From positions 1 through 49,156 of the forward strand of contig CANPXP010000018.1 in NCBI GenBank assembly GCA_947586255.1: DNA of 49,156 bases, read 5' to 3'. The translations under genes were made by a program, and so were the position numbers. The notes under the pieces were generated by a model. That model was given only the letters and a program-made list of their open reading frames with translations, had not been told where the DNA came from and did not search any database. Positions 7,573-16,581 of this stretch are shown here, piece by piece. This stretch comes from an uncultured Lachnospiraceae bacterium (lineage in GTDB: Bacteria; Bacillota; Clostridia; Lachnospirales; Lachnospiraceae). Each line of letters opens with the position of its first letter. The stretch's first letter is position 1.

Positions 7573-8514
7573 CTATTCATCCTCATCGCCACGGCCGCCT
7601 GCCAGGGACGCCTGCACGCGCTTATACAGCTCCTGGGCAGCGTTGTAGCCCATCTTCTTCTGCCGGTGGTTGACCGCCGCCGCCTCGCAGATAATCGCAA
7701 GGTTCCGGCCGGGTCTGATCGGTATGTTGTGGCACACCAGCTTGTTGCCGAGGTATTCCGTGTATTCCTCCTCCAGACCAAGCCGGTCATACTCTTTGTC
7801 CTTATCCCAATCCTCCAGCTTGATAACCAGATCGACGGACTGCGTATCCTTCACGCTGGACGCGCCGTAGAGTGCCTTCACATCGATGATGCCGATGCCG
7901 CGCAGTTCGATGAAGTGCCTCGTGATATCGGGCGCCGAGCCGACCAGCGTATCCTCGCTGACGCGCCGCAGCTCCACCACGTCGTCCGTGACAAGACGGT
8001 GTCCTCTCTTGATCAGCTCCAGCGCGGCCTCCGATTTACCGATACCGCTCTCGCCCGTGATCAGGACGCCCTCGCCGTACACATCCACCAGAACGCCATG
8101 CACCGAGATGCAGGGCGCAAGCTGTACGTTGAGCCATCTGATAATCTCCGCCATACAGGTGGAAGTCGCCTGCCGGCTCATCAGCAGCGGCACGCCGTAC
8201 TTCACCGCGATCTCCCGGAACAGGTCGTTGGGCTGCAGCTCTCTGCAGAACACGATGCCCGGAATCGGATTGTTGAGCAGCTTCTCGAAAATCTCAATCT
8301 GCGTCTTGCGCTCCAGCTTGTTCATGTACGAATATTCCACGAATCCCACGATCTGCAGACGGGTCGTCTCAAAGTGTTCAAAGTAGCCCGCAATCTGCAG
8401 CGCAGGCCTGTTGATATCCGGCTGCGTCACTTTGATCTTGGAAATATCGATTTCCGGCGTGAGATTTTCCAACTTAAATTTTTCGATAACTTTTGATAAA
8501 CTGATACTCGACAT
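7573..8514 (-). CDS. hprK: HPr kinase/phosphorylase
   Basis: A 313-residue bifunctional HprK/P. It phosphorylates Ser46 of HPr or Crh using ATP or pyrophosphate when glycolytic intermediates are high, and removes the phosphate when they are low. The N-terminal domain (about 1-125) precedes the catalytic core: SVHGVLVD (His139), Walker A GESGIGKS (154-161), the acidic pair DD at 177-178, and the family signature RGIGIIDVKALYG (205-217). Its ATG at 8514 follows GGAGAGGG. It is the first gene of the operon and has its own strong promoter. The likely substrate, the His-less HPr-like protein, is the last gene of the same operon, about 4 kb downstream. Confidence 0.96.
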   Translation of the reverse strand: MSSISLSKVIEKFKLENLTPEIDISKIKVTQPDINRPALQIAGYFEHFETTRLQIVGFVEYSYMNKLERKTQIEIFEKLLNNPIPGIVFCRELQPNDLFREIAVKYGVPLLMSRQATSTCMAEIIRWLNVQLAPCISVHGVLVDVYGEGVLITGESGIGKSEAALELIKRGHRLVTDDVVELRRVSEDTLVGSAPDITRHFIELRGIGIIDVKALYGASSVKDTQSVDLVIKLEDWDKDKEYDRLGLEEEYTEYLGNKLVCHNIPIRPGRNLAIICEAAAVNHRQKKMGYNAAQELYKRVQASLAGGRGDEDE

Positions 8515-8576
8515 AGCCCTCTCCTTACATTTGCGTCTGTTTTTCGTTTTACCCCTGTAAAAAAACCTGCGGCTTT

Positions 8577-8605
8577 ATTTTACCATACTCGACAGCGGTT
8601 CGCAA
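8577..8605 (-). promoter_or_regulatory. Sigma-A promoter of the hprK operon
   Basis: On the minus strand TTGCGA (8600-8605) is followed by a 17-bp spacer and TAAAAT (8577-8582), within the 102-bp gap between uvrC and hprK. This would drive hprK, glcK, murB, rapZ, whiA and the HPr-like gene. No operator is obvious in the roughly 55-nt leader. Confidence 0.75.
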
Positions 8606-8616
8606 TCCGCCGCCGT

Positions 8617-10491
8617 CTATTCCCCGCTCTTTTGTGCCTCGAAAAATTGATGAATCTGCACCGCGATATGTTCCGGTATCTCCTGCACCCCGCACAGCTT
8701 CTCCACCGACGCGGCTCTGATCTCATCGATCGAGCCGAAATGCTTCATCAGTGCCTTGCGCCTCGCAGGCCCCACGCCCGGAATCTCGTCCAGCACAGAC
8801 TTCACCTGCGCCTTGGAGCGCAGAGAACGATGGTACTCAATGGCAAACCGGTGCGCTTCGTCCTGTATTCTGGTGATCAGCTTGAAACCCTCCGAGTGTG
8901 TGTCGATAGGAATTTCCACATTCCTGTAATACAGGCCCCGCGTCCTGTGGTTGTCGTCCTTCACCATACCGCAAACCGGAATGTCGAGCCGCAGCTCCTC
9001 CAGCACCTGCAGGGCAATATTCACCTGTCCCTTGCCGCCGTCCATCAGGAGCAGATCCGGGAACTTCGTAAAGCTGCCGAACTCGTGATCGATCTGCTTG
9101 CGCTCCAACTCCTCCTTCTCCTCCATGCCGTGACGGAACCGCCGCGTGAGCACTTCTCGCATGCAGGCATAGTCATCCGGCCCAGAGACGGACTGGATAC
9201 GAAACTTGCGGTAATCGCTCCGCTTGGCCTTGCCCTTCTCAAACACCACCATGGAACCGACATTGGCGAAGCCACTGATATTGGAGATATCGTAAGCCTC
9301 CATGCGGTCAATGCGCTCCAGACCGATCAGAGAGGCGATCTCCTTGACCGCGCCGATGGTCCTGCCCTCCTCGCGCTTAATGCGCTCTCTGTCCTGACTC
9401 AGCACCAGATGCGCGTTCTGCGCCGCCAGCTCCACCAGCTTTTCTTTGGCCCCCTTCTTGGGCACGCGGATATAAACCCTGCTGCCCTTGCGTCCGCTGA
9501 GCCACTTTTCTAGGATCTCAACGTCCGCGATCTCCTCCTGCAGCATCAGCTCTCGCGGGATAAAGGGCGTACCGGCATAGAATTGTTTGACGAAATCGAG
9601 CAGAATCTGCGCGGCGTCGCATCCCTGTACATGCGTCATATAGAAATGCTCTCTGCCGATCAGCTTGCCGTCCCGCACGAAGAAGACCTGTACCACCGCG
9701 TCCGTCTCATCCTTCGCCAGCGCGATCACGTCCTTATCCTCGCCGTCGCTGTCCGTAATCTTCTGTTTCTGCGCGACGCTCTTGACACTGTTGTACAGAT
9801 CGCGATATCGGATCGCCTCCTCATACTCCAGGCTTTCCGAAGCCCGCGTCATCTTTGCCTCCAGGTCTCTCAATATCGGTTTGTAATTGCCGTTCAGGAA
9901 ATCCAGTGCCTGTTCCACCCGTTCCCGATACGCTTCTTGGCTGATATAATCCTGACACGGCGCCAGACACTGCTTGATGTGATAGTTCAGACATGGCCGT
10001 TCCAGACCGATATCGCGCGGCAGCTTGCGGCTGCAGGTCCTGAGCTGATAGAGCTTGTTGATCAGGTCTATCGTGTCCTTGACTGCCGCCGCGCTCGTGT
10101 ACGGCCCGAAATATTTGGAGCGGTCTTTTTTCATCTCTCTGGAAAAAAGAATCCGCGGATACTCTTCGCCCATCGTCACTTTGATATAAGGATACGTCTT
10201 GTCATCCTTGAGCATCGTGTTGTACTTAGGGCTGTATTCTTTGATCAGGTTGTTTTCCAGCACCAGCGCTTCCAGCTCGGAATCCGTGACGATATACTCG
10301 AACCGCGCGATCTGCTGTACCATCTTGTCGATCTGCGGTCCTCTCCCGACAATCTTGCGAAAGTAGGAGCGGACGCGGTTGTGCAGGTTGACCGCCTTAC
10401 CCACATAGATGATGGTGTCCGCGGCGTCGTGCATCAGATAGACGCCGGGCGAATTGGGTAATTTCTTAAGTTCTTCCTCAAAGTCAAACAT
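8617..10491 (-). CDS. uvrC: Excinuclease ABC subunit C
   Basis: UvrC makes both incisions in nucleotide excision repair after UvrA and UvrB have located the lesion. The 624-residue length is typical. The N-terminal GIY-YIG nuclease is visible as PGVYLMHD and IIYVGKA (about residues 14-33). A UVR domain that pairs with UvrB lies near 200-235 ([20 protein letters not shown]). The RNase H-like 5' nuclease follows ([35 protein letters not shown]). Two helix-hairpin-helix motifs end the protein ([12 protein letters not shown] and a second near the C-terminus). It starts 9 bp after the ftsH stop, so ftsH and uvrC are likely co-transcribed. Confidence 0.96.
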   Translation of the reverse strand: MFDFEEELKKLPNSPGVYLMHDAADTIIYVGKAVNLHNRVRSYFRKIVGRGPQIDKMVQQIARFEYIVTDSELEALVLENNLIKEYSPKYNTMLKDDKTYPYIKVTMGEEYPRILFSREMKKDRSKYFGPYTSAAAVKDTIDLINKLYQLRTCSRKLPRDIGLERPCLNYHIKQCLAPCQDYISQEAYRERVEQALDFLNGNYKPILRDLEAKMTRASESLEYEEAIRYRDLYNSVKSVAQKQKITDSDGEDKDVIALAKDETDAVVQVFFVRDGKLIGREHFYMTHVQGCDAAQILLDFVKQFYAGTPFIPRELMLQEEIADVEILEKWLSGRKGSRVYIRVPKKGAKEKLVELAAQNAHLVLSQDRERIKREEGRTIGAVKEIASLIGLERIDRMEAYDISNISGFANVGSMVVFEKGKAKRSDYRKFRIQSVSGPDDYACMREVLTRRFRHGMEEKEELERKQIDHEFGSFTKFPDLLLMDGGKGQVNIALQVLEELRLDIPVCGMVKDDNHRTRGLYYRNVEIPIDTHSEGFKLITRIQDEAHRFAIEYHRSLRSKAQVKSVLDEIPGVGPARRKALMKHFGSIDEIRAASVEKLCGVQEIPEHIAVQIHQFFEAQKSGE

Positions 10492-10500
10492 AACGGTCCC

Positions 10501-12978
10501 CTATTGTTCCTGACCCATATTCTGCGGAGGCGTCTGCGGCTGCTGCTGCTGAGACTGTCCGGGTTGTCCCGGCATCTGCCGCGGCATTCCCTGCGGAATC
10601 TGACCCGGCTGTCCTGGCGTCTGCTGTGGAACCTGCTGCGGTTGAACCTGTCCCTGCTGTCCCTGCATACCTTGCGGTGCCTGAACTGGTTGTCCCGGCG
10701 TCTGAGGCGGCATTCCCTGCGGAGTCTGACTTGGCTGTCCCGGTATCTGCTGCGGTGCCTGCTGAGGCATACCCTGCGGCGCCTGCTGCGGCGAATAGGG
10801 GGATCCCCACTGCTGCTGAGGCTGTACAGGAGTCTGTCCCCACTGCGGAGGCTGCTGCCCTGGCATCTGCCGCAAGGCCTGAACCTGCTGTCCGGGCATA
10901 CCCTGTGGTGCCTGTTGTCCCGGCTGCTGCGGCACTCCCTGCGGTGCCTGCTGTCCCGGCTGCTGCGGCACTCCCTGTGTCTCATCCTTCTTCTGCGCGC
11001 CCTGCTCCGCCTCCGTCTCCTCAGGTTCGGGAAGTCCTTTTTCCTTGCGGAAAATCTTCATGAACTCCTTGCCGGTAATCGTCTCCTTCTCAATCAGATA
11101 CGCCGCCAGCTTATCCATGATCTCACGGTTTTCCTTCAGGAGTTTCTTCGCCTGCTTATAGCTGTCGCGCAGCATCTTCATCACTTCGGTGTCGATATCC
11201 GCCGCCGTCACATCGGAGCAGGTCAGGGAAGCCCTGCCCTCCAGATACTGACTCTCCACCGTGGCAAGCCCCATCAGGCCGAACTTCTTGCTCATGCCGA
11301 AGCGGGTAATCATGTTGCGGGCCAGGCTGGTCGCCTGCTCGATATCATTGGCCGCGCCCGTGGTGACGGTGTCGAAGACGATCTCCTCCGCCGCGCGTCC
11401 GCCCAGCAGCCCCACCAGTCTGTCGCGCAGCTCCAGTTCGGTGTCCAGATATTTCTCCTCCTCCGGCACATGCATGACGTAGCCCAGCGCGCCCATTGTC
11501 CTCGGCACGATAGTGATCTTCTGCACTGGCTCGGAATTTTTCTGCAAAGCGCTGATCAGGGCGTGTCCCACCTCGTGATAGGAGACGATCCGGCGCTCCT
11601 CCTTGCTCATGATGCGATCTTTCTTTTCCTTGCCTACCAGCACCTGCTCCACGGCGTCGAACAGATCTTTCTGACTCACATACTCTCTGCCCGTCTTGAC
11701 GGCGTTGATCGCCGCCTCGTTGATCATATTGGCGAGATCGGAGCCCACCGCTCCGGACGTCGCCAGCGCGATCTCGTTCAGATCCACCGTCTCATCCATG
11801 CGCACATCCTTGGAATGTACCTTCAGGATCTCCACACGGCCCTTCAGATCAGGCTTATCTACAATAATTCTTCTGTCGAAACGTCCCGGACGCAGCAGCG
11901 CCTTGTCCAGAATCTCCGGGCGGTTGGTCGCCGCCAGAATAATGATTCCCTTCCTGCCGTCGAAACCGTCCATCTCGGACAGCAGCTGATTCAGCGTCTG
12001 CTCCCGCTCCTCGTTGCCGCCGCCGTACTTCGAGTCCCTGCTCCTGCCGATGGCGTCAATCTCGTCTATGAACACGATGCAGGGCGCGTTCTTCTCGGCC
12101 TCCCTGAACAGATCGCGCACACGGGAAGCTCCCACACCTACATACAACTCGATAAAATCTGAACCGGAAAGGGAGAAGAACGGCACATGGGCCTCGCCCG
12201 CGACCGCCTTGGCCAGAAGCGTCTTACCTGTGCCGGGAGGCCCCACCAGCAGGGCGCCCTTCGGCAGCCTCGCACCGATCTTCGCATATTTGCCGGGATT
12301 GTGCAGAAAGTCCACGACCTCCACCAGAGACTCCTTCGCCTCGTCCTCTCCCGCAACGTCCTGAAACGTGATGCCTGTCTCCTTCTGCACATACGCCTTG
12401 GCCGTGCTCTTGCCGACGCCCATCGGCCCGCCCTTGCCGCCCATACGGCGGAACAGAAGGCTCAAAAGCCCCCACATCAGCAGGATCGGCAGAACATAGT
12501 AAAGCAACACCGTCATGATAACGCTGGAACTGTCGGACGTCTGCTTGCTGAGTTCGACGTCGTGCTCCAGCAGTCGCTTCGTCAGCGCATCGTCGTCCTC
12601 CATCTTGCCCGTGTAGTAAGTCATCGTCCCGAGACCGTAACCATATGCAAAGGCAAAGGGCGACGACGTCTGCTCTTCCTTCGGATAAATGATGATACGG
12701 TCAGACTCCACCGTGACACTCTCCACCTGGCCTTTCTCCACCATATCCACAAACGCGTTGTACGTGATCTCCTGATTGCTCGCGCCGGTAAACATGCGCA
12801 TAAACATGCTGACGCACAATAACGTCACAAGGGCGGCAATCACAAGCATAATCAGGCTCTGCTTGCGCGGGTCGTTGCCGCCTCCGTTCGGGCCTCCCGG
12901 CCCGCGGTTCTGATTGTTGTTCGAACCTCCCGGGCCGCGGCCCGGACCGTTCTCATACGGATTATAATTGTCAGCCAT
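10501..12978 (-). CDS. ftsH: ATP-dependent zinc metalloprotease FtsH, long QPG tail
   Basis: FtsH is a membrane-anchored AAA protease that degrades unassembled membrane proteins and regulators. Order of parts: a Gly/Asn/Pro-rich N-terminus (1-37); TM1 (about 41-60); an extracytoplasmic domain; TM2 (about 152-175); an AAA module with Walker A GPPGTGKT (246-253) and Walker B FIDEID (303-308); the arginine-finger region near 360-370; and the zinc site HEVGH (468-472). The conserved protease ends near residue 648. About 175 more residues, from 651 to 825, form a Gln/Pro/Gly/Met-rich low-complexity tail, making the protein much longer than the usual 600-700 residues. The catalytic core is complete. 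The start follows AGAGGACG, and a promoter lies about 70 bp upstream. Confidence 0.95.
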   Translation of the reverse strand: MADNYNPYENGPGRGPGGSNNNQNRGPGGPNGGGNDPRKQSLIMLVIAALVTLLCVSMFMRMFTGASNQEITYNAFVDMVEKGQVESVTVESDRIIIYPKEEQTSSPFAFAYGYGLGTMTYYTGKMEDDDALTKRLLEHDVELSKQTSDSSSVIMTVLLYYVLPILLMWGLLSLLFRRMGGKGGPMGVGKSTAKAYVQKETGITFQDVAGEDEAKESLVEVVDFLHNPGKYAKIGARLPKGALLVGPPGTGKTLLAKAVAGEAHVPFFSLSGSDFIELYVGVGASRVRDLFREAEKNAPCIVFIDEIDAIGRSRDSKYGGGNEEREQTLNQLLSEMDGFDGRKGIIILAATNRPEILDKALLRPGRFDRRIIVDKPDLKGRVEILKVHSKDVRMDETVDLNEIALATSGAVGSDLANMINEAAINAVKTGREYVSQKDLFDAVEQVLVGKEKKDRIMSKEERRIVSYHEVGHALISALQKNSEPVQKITIVPRTMGALGYVMHVPEEEKYLDTELELRDRLVGLLGGRAAEEIVFDTVTTGAANDIEQATSLARNMITRFGMSKKFGLMGLATVESQYLEGRASLTCSDVTAADIDTEVMKMLRDSYKQAKKLLKENREIMDKLAAYLIEKETITGKEFMKIFRKEKGLPEPEETEAEQGAQKKDETQGVPQQPGQQAPQGVPQQPGQQAPQGMPGQQVQALRQMPGQQPPQWGQTPVQPQQQWGSPYSPQQAPQGMPQQAPQQIPGQPSQTPQGMPPQTPGQPVQAPQGMQGQQGQVQPQQVPQQTPGQPGQIPQGMPRQMPGQPGQSQQQQPQTPPQNMGQEQ
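10504..10980 (-). repeat. Degenerate QPG-rich repeat region in ftsH
   Basis: The DNA encoding the FtsH tail consists of imperfect short units, mostly combinations of CAG/CAA, CCG/CCT and GGN codons, giving recurring peptides such as [16 protein letters not shown] and QAPQGM. Neighbouring units such as [11 protein letters not shown] and [11 protein letters not shown] are near-identical, which suggests expansion by slippage or unequal exchange. Synonymous differences between units argue that much of the array is not very recent. Confidence 0.8.
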
Positions 12979-13049
12979 AAGGCGTCCTCTCTTTCGCGCT
13001 ATATTGTCATTCTAACTAATATTCTCTTCACATTTTGCCAACTACGTCT

Positions 13050-13078
13050 AGTATATATAAGGAAAAAACATAAATCAA
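13050..13078 (-). promoter_or_regulatory. Sigma-A promoter of ftsH-uvrC
   Basis: Minus-strand TTGATT (13073-13078), a 17-bp spacer and TATACT (13050-13055) lie about 70 bp upstream of the ftsH start. Good spacing and box quality. Confidence 0.7.
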
Positions 13079-13152
13079 TACGGGAATTATGAATTTCCGA
13101 TCACAAGTATGAAAGATTTCTAAAGTTTTTTACATTTTTTAACGATAGCAGT

Positions 13153-13181
13153 AGATTTTCCCTGCATTTCCATTGTATAAT
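13153..13181 (+). promoter_or_regulatory. Probable pyrG promoter
   Basis: A perfect TATAAT lies at 13176-13181. The best -35 at 17-bp spacing is TAGATT (13153-13158), a poor match, so the promoter may be weak or need an activator. Predicted transcription start is near 13188, giving a leader of about 140 nt. The start region is not GGG-rich, unlike the Bacillus pyrG promoter that works by reiterative transcription. Confidence 0.5.
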
Positions 13182-13201
13182 GAATCATATATTGTTTTGC
13201 A

Positions 13202-13316
13202 GAACGGATCCTGTCCGTTCCATTGTTTATTTGTGCCGGAGCGTCACAAATATTCCCGACGGCAGAAGTTGATTCCAAAGAGATTTACTTCAGATCCCGT
13301 CACATAAACGCTCCGG
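13202..13316 (+). promoter_or_regulatory. Structured pyrG leader RNA (two inverted repeats)
   Basis: GAACGGA (13202-13208) pairs with TCCGTTC (13214-13220) around a 5-nt loop. Further on CCGGAGCGT (13236-13244) pairs perfectly with ACGCTCCGG (13308-13316), enclosing 63 nt. The second stem ends just four bases before the GGAG ribosome binding site (13320-13323) of pyrG, so folding could affect translation initiation. No T-run follows either stem, so classical terminator attenuation is not evident. Confidence 0.5.
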
Positions 13317-13328
13317 AATGGAGAAAAT

Positions 13329-14936
13329 ATGGCTGTAAAATACGTATTTGTAACGGGCGGCGTCGTGTCCGGCCTCGGCAAGGGCATCACGGCAGCCTCC
13401 CTCGGAAGATTGCTCAAGGCGCGCGGCTATAAGGTCACGATGCAGAAATTCGATCCCTACATCAACATCGACCCCGGGACGATGAATCCGATTCAGCATG
13501 GCGAAGTGTTCGTCACCGAGGACGGCACGGAGACCGATCTGGACCTCGGACACTACGAGCGTTTCATCGACGAAAATCTGGACAAGAATTCCAATGTGAC
13601 CACGGGTAAGGTTTACTGGTCCGTCCTGCAGAAAGAGCGGCGCGGCGATTACGGCGGCGGCACCGTACAGGTCATCCCGCATATCACCAATGAGATCAAG
13701 AGCCGTTTCTACCGCAATTTCACCGACGCCGAGACGCGCATTGCGATCATCGAGGTGGGCGGCACCGTGGGCGATATCGAGAGCCAGCCCTTCCTGGAGT
13801 CCATCCGTCAGTTCCAGCACGAAGTCGGCCGTGAGAACGCAATCCTGATTCACGTGACACTGATCCCTTACCTGAGCGCGTCTCAGGAGATGAAGACGAA
13901 GCCCACGCAGGCGAGCGTCAAAGAGCTGCAGGGCATGGGGCTCCAGCCCGACATTATCGTGTGCCGCAGCGAGCGCCCTCTCGATCAGTCCCTGAAAGAC
14001 AAGATCGCCCTGTTCTGCAATGTGCCGAGCCATCGCGTCCTGCAGAATCTCGATGTGGAGCACCTCTACGAAGCGCCCCTCGCCATGGAGAAGGAGCATC
14101 TGGCACAGGTGGCCTGCGACTGTCTGAAGCTGGACTGCCCGGAGCCTGACCTGGCAGACTGGAAAGCGGTGGTGGAAGCTCTTCGGACGCCTACGGACGA
14201 GGTGACTGTGGCACTGGTCGGCAAGTATACACAGCTGCACGACGCCTACATCAGCGTGGTGGAGGCCTTAAAGCACGGCGGTATCTCCAATCACTGCGTC
14301 GTCAATATCAGGTGGGTGGATTCCGAGACGGTGACGGCTGACAATGTGGACGAGCTTCTGGACGGCGTCAGCGGCGTGCTTGTGCCCGGCGGCTTCGGCG
14401 ACAGAGGCATCGAGGGCAAGATCCACGCCATCACCTACGCCAGAACCAAAAACGTTCCCTACCTCGGCCTGTGCCTCGGTATGCAGCTCGCCATCGTGGA
14501 ATTTGCGAGAAATGTCATCGGCTACAACGACGCGCACAGCATCGAGTTGAACCCTTCTACAACCCATCCCGTGATCGCGCTGATGCCCGATCAGAACGGC
14601 GTGGAGGATATCGGCGGCACCCTGCGCCTCGGCTCCTATCCCTGCGTGCTGGACAAGAATTCCAAGGCATATGAGCTGTACGGCGAGGAGACGATTCACG
14701 AGCGGCACAGACACCGCTACGAAGTCAACAACGACTACCGCGCGGTGCTCACGGAGCACGGCATGAAGCTGTCCGGCCTGTCTCCCGACGGGCGGATCGT
14801 GGAGATGTGCGAACTGCCGGATCACCCTTTCTTCGTGGCGACCCAGGCGCACCCGGAACTGAAATCCAGACCCAACAGACCGCATCCCCTGTTCAAGGGC
14901 TTCGTGAAAGCGGCGTTGGATTATAAGAATAAATAG
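13329..14936 (+). CDS. pyrG: CTP synthase
   Basis: CTP synthase converts UTP to CTP with ATP and ammonia from glutamine, the last step of de novo cytidine nucleotide synthesis. The 535-residue protein has the amidoligase domain with [10 protein letters not shown] (10-19) and [13 protein letters not shown] (40-52). The C-terminal class I glutamine amidotransferase has GGFGDRG (354-360), the nucleophile elbow LGLCLGMQ with Cys382, and the His/Glu pair in AHPELKSRP near the C-terminus. The ATG follows GGAGAAAAT. It is transcribed alone, on the opposite strand from its neighbours, and ends at a strong hairpin. Confidence 0.97.
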   Translation: MAVKYVFVTGGVVSGLGKGITAASLGRLLKARGYKVTMQKFDPYINIDPGTMNPIQHGEVFVTEDGTETDLDLGHYERFIDENLDKNSNVTTGKVYWSVLQKERRGDYGGGTVQVIPHITNEIKSRFYRNFTDAETRIAIIEVGGTVGDIESQPFLESIRQFQHEVGRENAILIHVTLIPYLSASQEMKTKPTQASVKELQGMGLQPDIIVCRSERPLDQSLKDKIALFCNVPSHRVLQNLDVEHLYEAPLAMEKEHLAQVACDCLKLDCPEPDLADWKAVVEALRTPTDEVTVALVGKYTQLHDAYISVVEALKHGGISNHCVVNIRWVDSETVTADNVDELLDGVSGVLVPGGFGDRGIEGKIHAITYARTKNVPYLGLCLGMQLAIVEFARNVIGYNDAHSIELNPSTTHPVIALMPDQNGVEDIGGTLRLGSYPCVLDKNSKAYELYGEETIHERHRHRYEVNNDYRAVLTEHGMKLSGLSPDGRIVEMCELPDHPFFVATQAHPELKSRPNRPHPLFKGFVKAALDYKNK

Positions 14937-14960
14937 AAATGTATCACAAAAGTATCATAA

Positions 14961-15001
14961 AAAGCTGCATGTCCGCGGATGCGGAACGTGCAGCTTTCCA
15001 T
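14961..15001. terminator. Bidirectional terminator between pyrG and GH16 gene
   Basis: AAAGCTGCA (from 14961) pairs with TGCAGCTTT (ending 14997), and the inner arms also pair with one or two irregularities, giving a long hairpin. On the minus strand the stem is followed by TTTTTATG, a good U-tract; on the plus strand the tail is CCATTTGTGTTTTT. It lies between two convergent genes and can serve both. Confidence 0.75.
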
Positions 15002-15009
15002 TTGTGTTT

Positions 15010-16581
15010 TTATTCTCCCTCCACCTTCTCGATCCGCACATTCCGAATGCAGACCGCATCCGCGGCGTCCGTCCCGCCAAGGTTAAATTCCAGCCGGCCA
15101 TTGTTGTCGTCCCGGTCCTTCATCTTGAAATCATAGGTGTAGGTCTGCCAGTCCGTCCCGAGTTCCACGGCCGTGTCCGGCAGATAGCGTCCCCAGCCGG
15201 CCGTCGGTGCGGACACGCACACGTTCATTGCTCTTGCAGCTTCGGCGCGCGCCTCGAAGGTCAGGCGGTAAGTATCGCCCTTTATCATCGGCAGATGCGC
15301 CTGCACCAGCTGTACGGCATAATCTACCGTACCCGCCTTCTCCGTGTCTATCTCGATCATGCCGTCCTGCACGACAGCTTCGGCCTTGCCGCCTTCCGCC
15401 GTCATAAAGACCCACTCTTCCTCATTGTCCAGCGCCGTTCCGTCGGCGAAATCGCCGTTGTAGACGTAATTGCCGTCCTCCGTCGCCTCCCGGTATACTT
15501 TCTCCGGTTTCGTCACGTTCGTGTCGTAATGGTCTTTCTGATAGACTCTGACATAGTCGATCTCGAATTCCGCCCGGTCAAAGTCCGTCGTCTCATCGGG
15601 ATTGCCCGGCCACGTGCCGCCCACCGCCAGATTCAGCTGCACATAGAAATTCTGATCGAAGGGCGCCGGATAAGGCCGGTCGTCGATCCCCACATCCCCG
15701 GAAAACCAGTCGTTCACGGTATGGTACAGCTGATCGTCGACATAGAAGCGCATCTCGCCCGGCTCCCACTCCACGGAGAAGTCATGAAAATCGTCCGCAA
15801 AGCTGTCGCCTGTCAGAACATATTTCCCCTGCTGCTCCGCGTGCGGCTTGCCGTAGTGGATCGTGCCGTAGGCCGTGTGCACGTCGTCCCCCAGTATCTC
15901 CATGATGTCAATCTCGCCGCACCTGGGCCAGTTGCCGTACAGACTCTGGCTGGTGGGCATCATCCAGAACGCCGGCCACAGGCCTTTGCCCTCCGGCACT
16001 TTCGCCCGCGCCGTCACCTTGCCGTAGAGAAAATCCTGCTTGCCCTTGGTAGTCACCTTGCCGGAGGTATAGTAATCTTTTCCTTTCTCGTCCTGTGTCT
16101 TGATCGCCTTGATAACCATCTTGCCGTCCCAGACGAAGACATTGTCCGTGGACTGCGTGTACTCCTGCAGCTCCGCGTTGGTCCAGCCGGGCGCATGGGG
16201 CTCGTAGTTCCAGATTTCCTCGTTCATCTGCGTGCCGTTGAACTCGTCGTGCCACAGCAGTGTATAGCCGTCGAGCTGCGGCACTTCCTCGTCCGCTACC
16301 TGGTCAAGCAGGCCGTCCGCGGAGCGCTGCGGTACGTCAGCCGCCGTATCGGTCTGTCCGGCCGCTTCGCCCGTCTGCGCCTCTGTCGCTTCTTCCTCCG
16401 CGTTTCCGTCCGCGGAAGCCTCCTCCGCCTCCGGCAGTGCTTCCTGTCCGGCGTCCACAAGTTTCTCCGGCTCCTCACCGCCGCATGCGCAGACGCCGCA
16501 TACCAGCGTTAGGAAGACCGCAACTGCCGCCGCCTTCCGTATGCCGCAATATAATCTCCGATTCCTCATCCTTTCCCCCAT
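15010..16581 (-). CDS. GH16 glucanase lipoprotein with C-terminal CBM-like domain
   Basis: A 523-residue exported glycoside hydrolase family 16 enzyme. The N-terminus is a lipoprotein signal (basic start, hydrophobic core, then VCAC with the likely lipidated Cys33). An acidic, Glu/Ala-rich linker (34-100) probably spans the cell wall. The GH16 domain covers about 105-350, with WHDEF, LWPAFWMMP and the catalytic GEIDIMEILG (Glu223 nucleophile, Glu228 acid/base). A jelly-roll module from about 370 to the end resembles carbohydrate-binding CBM4/9 domains. GH16 enzymes of this type cut beta-1,3(1,4)-glucans such as laminarin or lichenan. The start abuts the GH3 stop (TAGATG); a second ATG four codons later is possible. 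It is the last gene of the putative glucan operon. Confidence 0.9.
   Translation of the reverse strand: MGERMRNRRLYCGIRKAAAVAVFLTLVCGVCACGGEEPEKLVDAGQEALPEAEEASADGNAEEEATEAQTGEAAGQTDTAADVPQRSADGLLDQVADEEVPQLDGYTLLWHDEFNGTQMNEEIWNYEPHAPGWTNAELQEYTQSTDNVFVWDGKMVIKAIKTQDEKGKDYYTSGKVTTKGKQDFLYGKVTARAKVPEGKGLWPAFWMMPTSQSLYGNWPRCGEIDIMEILGDDVHTAYGTIHYGKPHAEQQGKYVLTGDSFADDFHDFSVEWEPGEMRFYVDDQLYHTVNDWFSGDVGIDDRPYPAPFDQNFYVQLNLAVGGTWPGNPDETTDFDRAEFEIDYVRVYQKDHYDTNVTKPEKVYREATEDGNYVYNGDFADGTALDNEEEWVFMTAEGGKAEAVVQDGMIEIDTEKAGTVDYAVQLVQAHLPMIKGDTYRLTFEARAEAARAMNVCVSAPTAGWGRYLPDTAVELGTDWQTYTYDFKMKDRDDNNGRLEFNLGGTDAADAVCIRNVRIEKVEGE

Larger units (their letters stand above)
12979..13328. other. 350-bp divergent ftsH/pyrG intergenic region
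   Basis: This gene-free stretch holds the minus-strand ftsH promoter (13050-13078), an A+T-rich middle (about 13080-13150), the pyrG -10 box (13176-13181) and a roughly 140-nt pyrG leader with two inverted repeats. No protein-coding frame with a credible start and ribosome binding site was found. Confidence 0.7.

Noticed and set aside
10504-12162. A 552-codon Leu/Arg-rich frame opposite ftsH
   Set aside because: Its repetitive first third is just the reverse complement of the QPG tail, and the rest mirrors FtsH. No start signal.
13223-13432. A possible leader peptide overlapping the pyrG start
   Set aside because: The only start is a TTG without a ribosome binding site, and the frame runs into pyrG out of frame with an Arg-rich composition.
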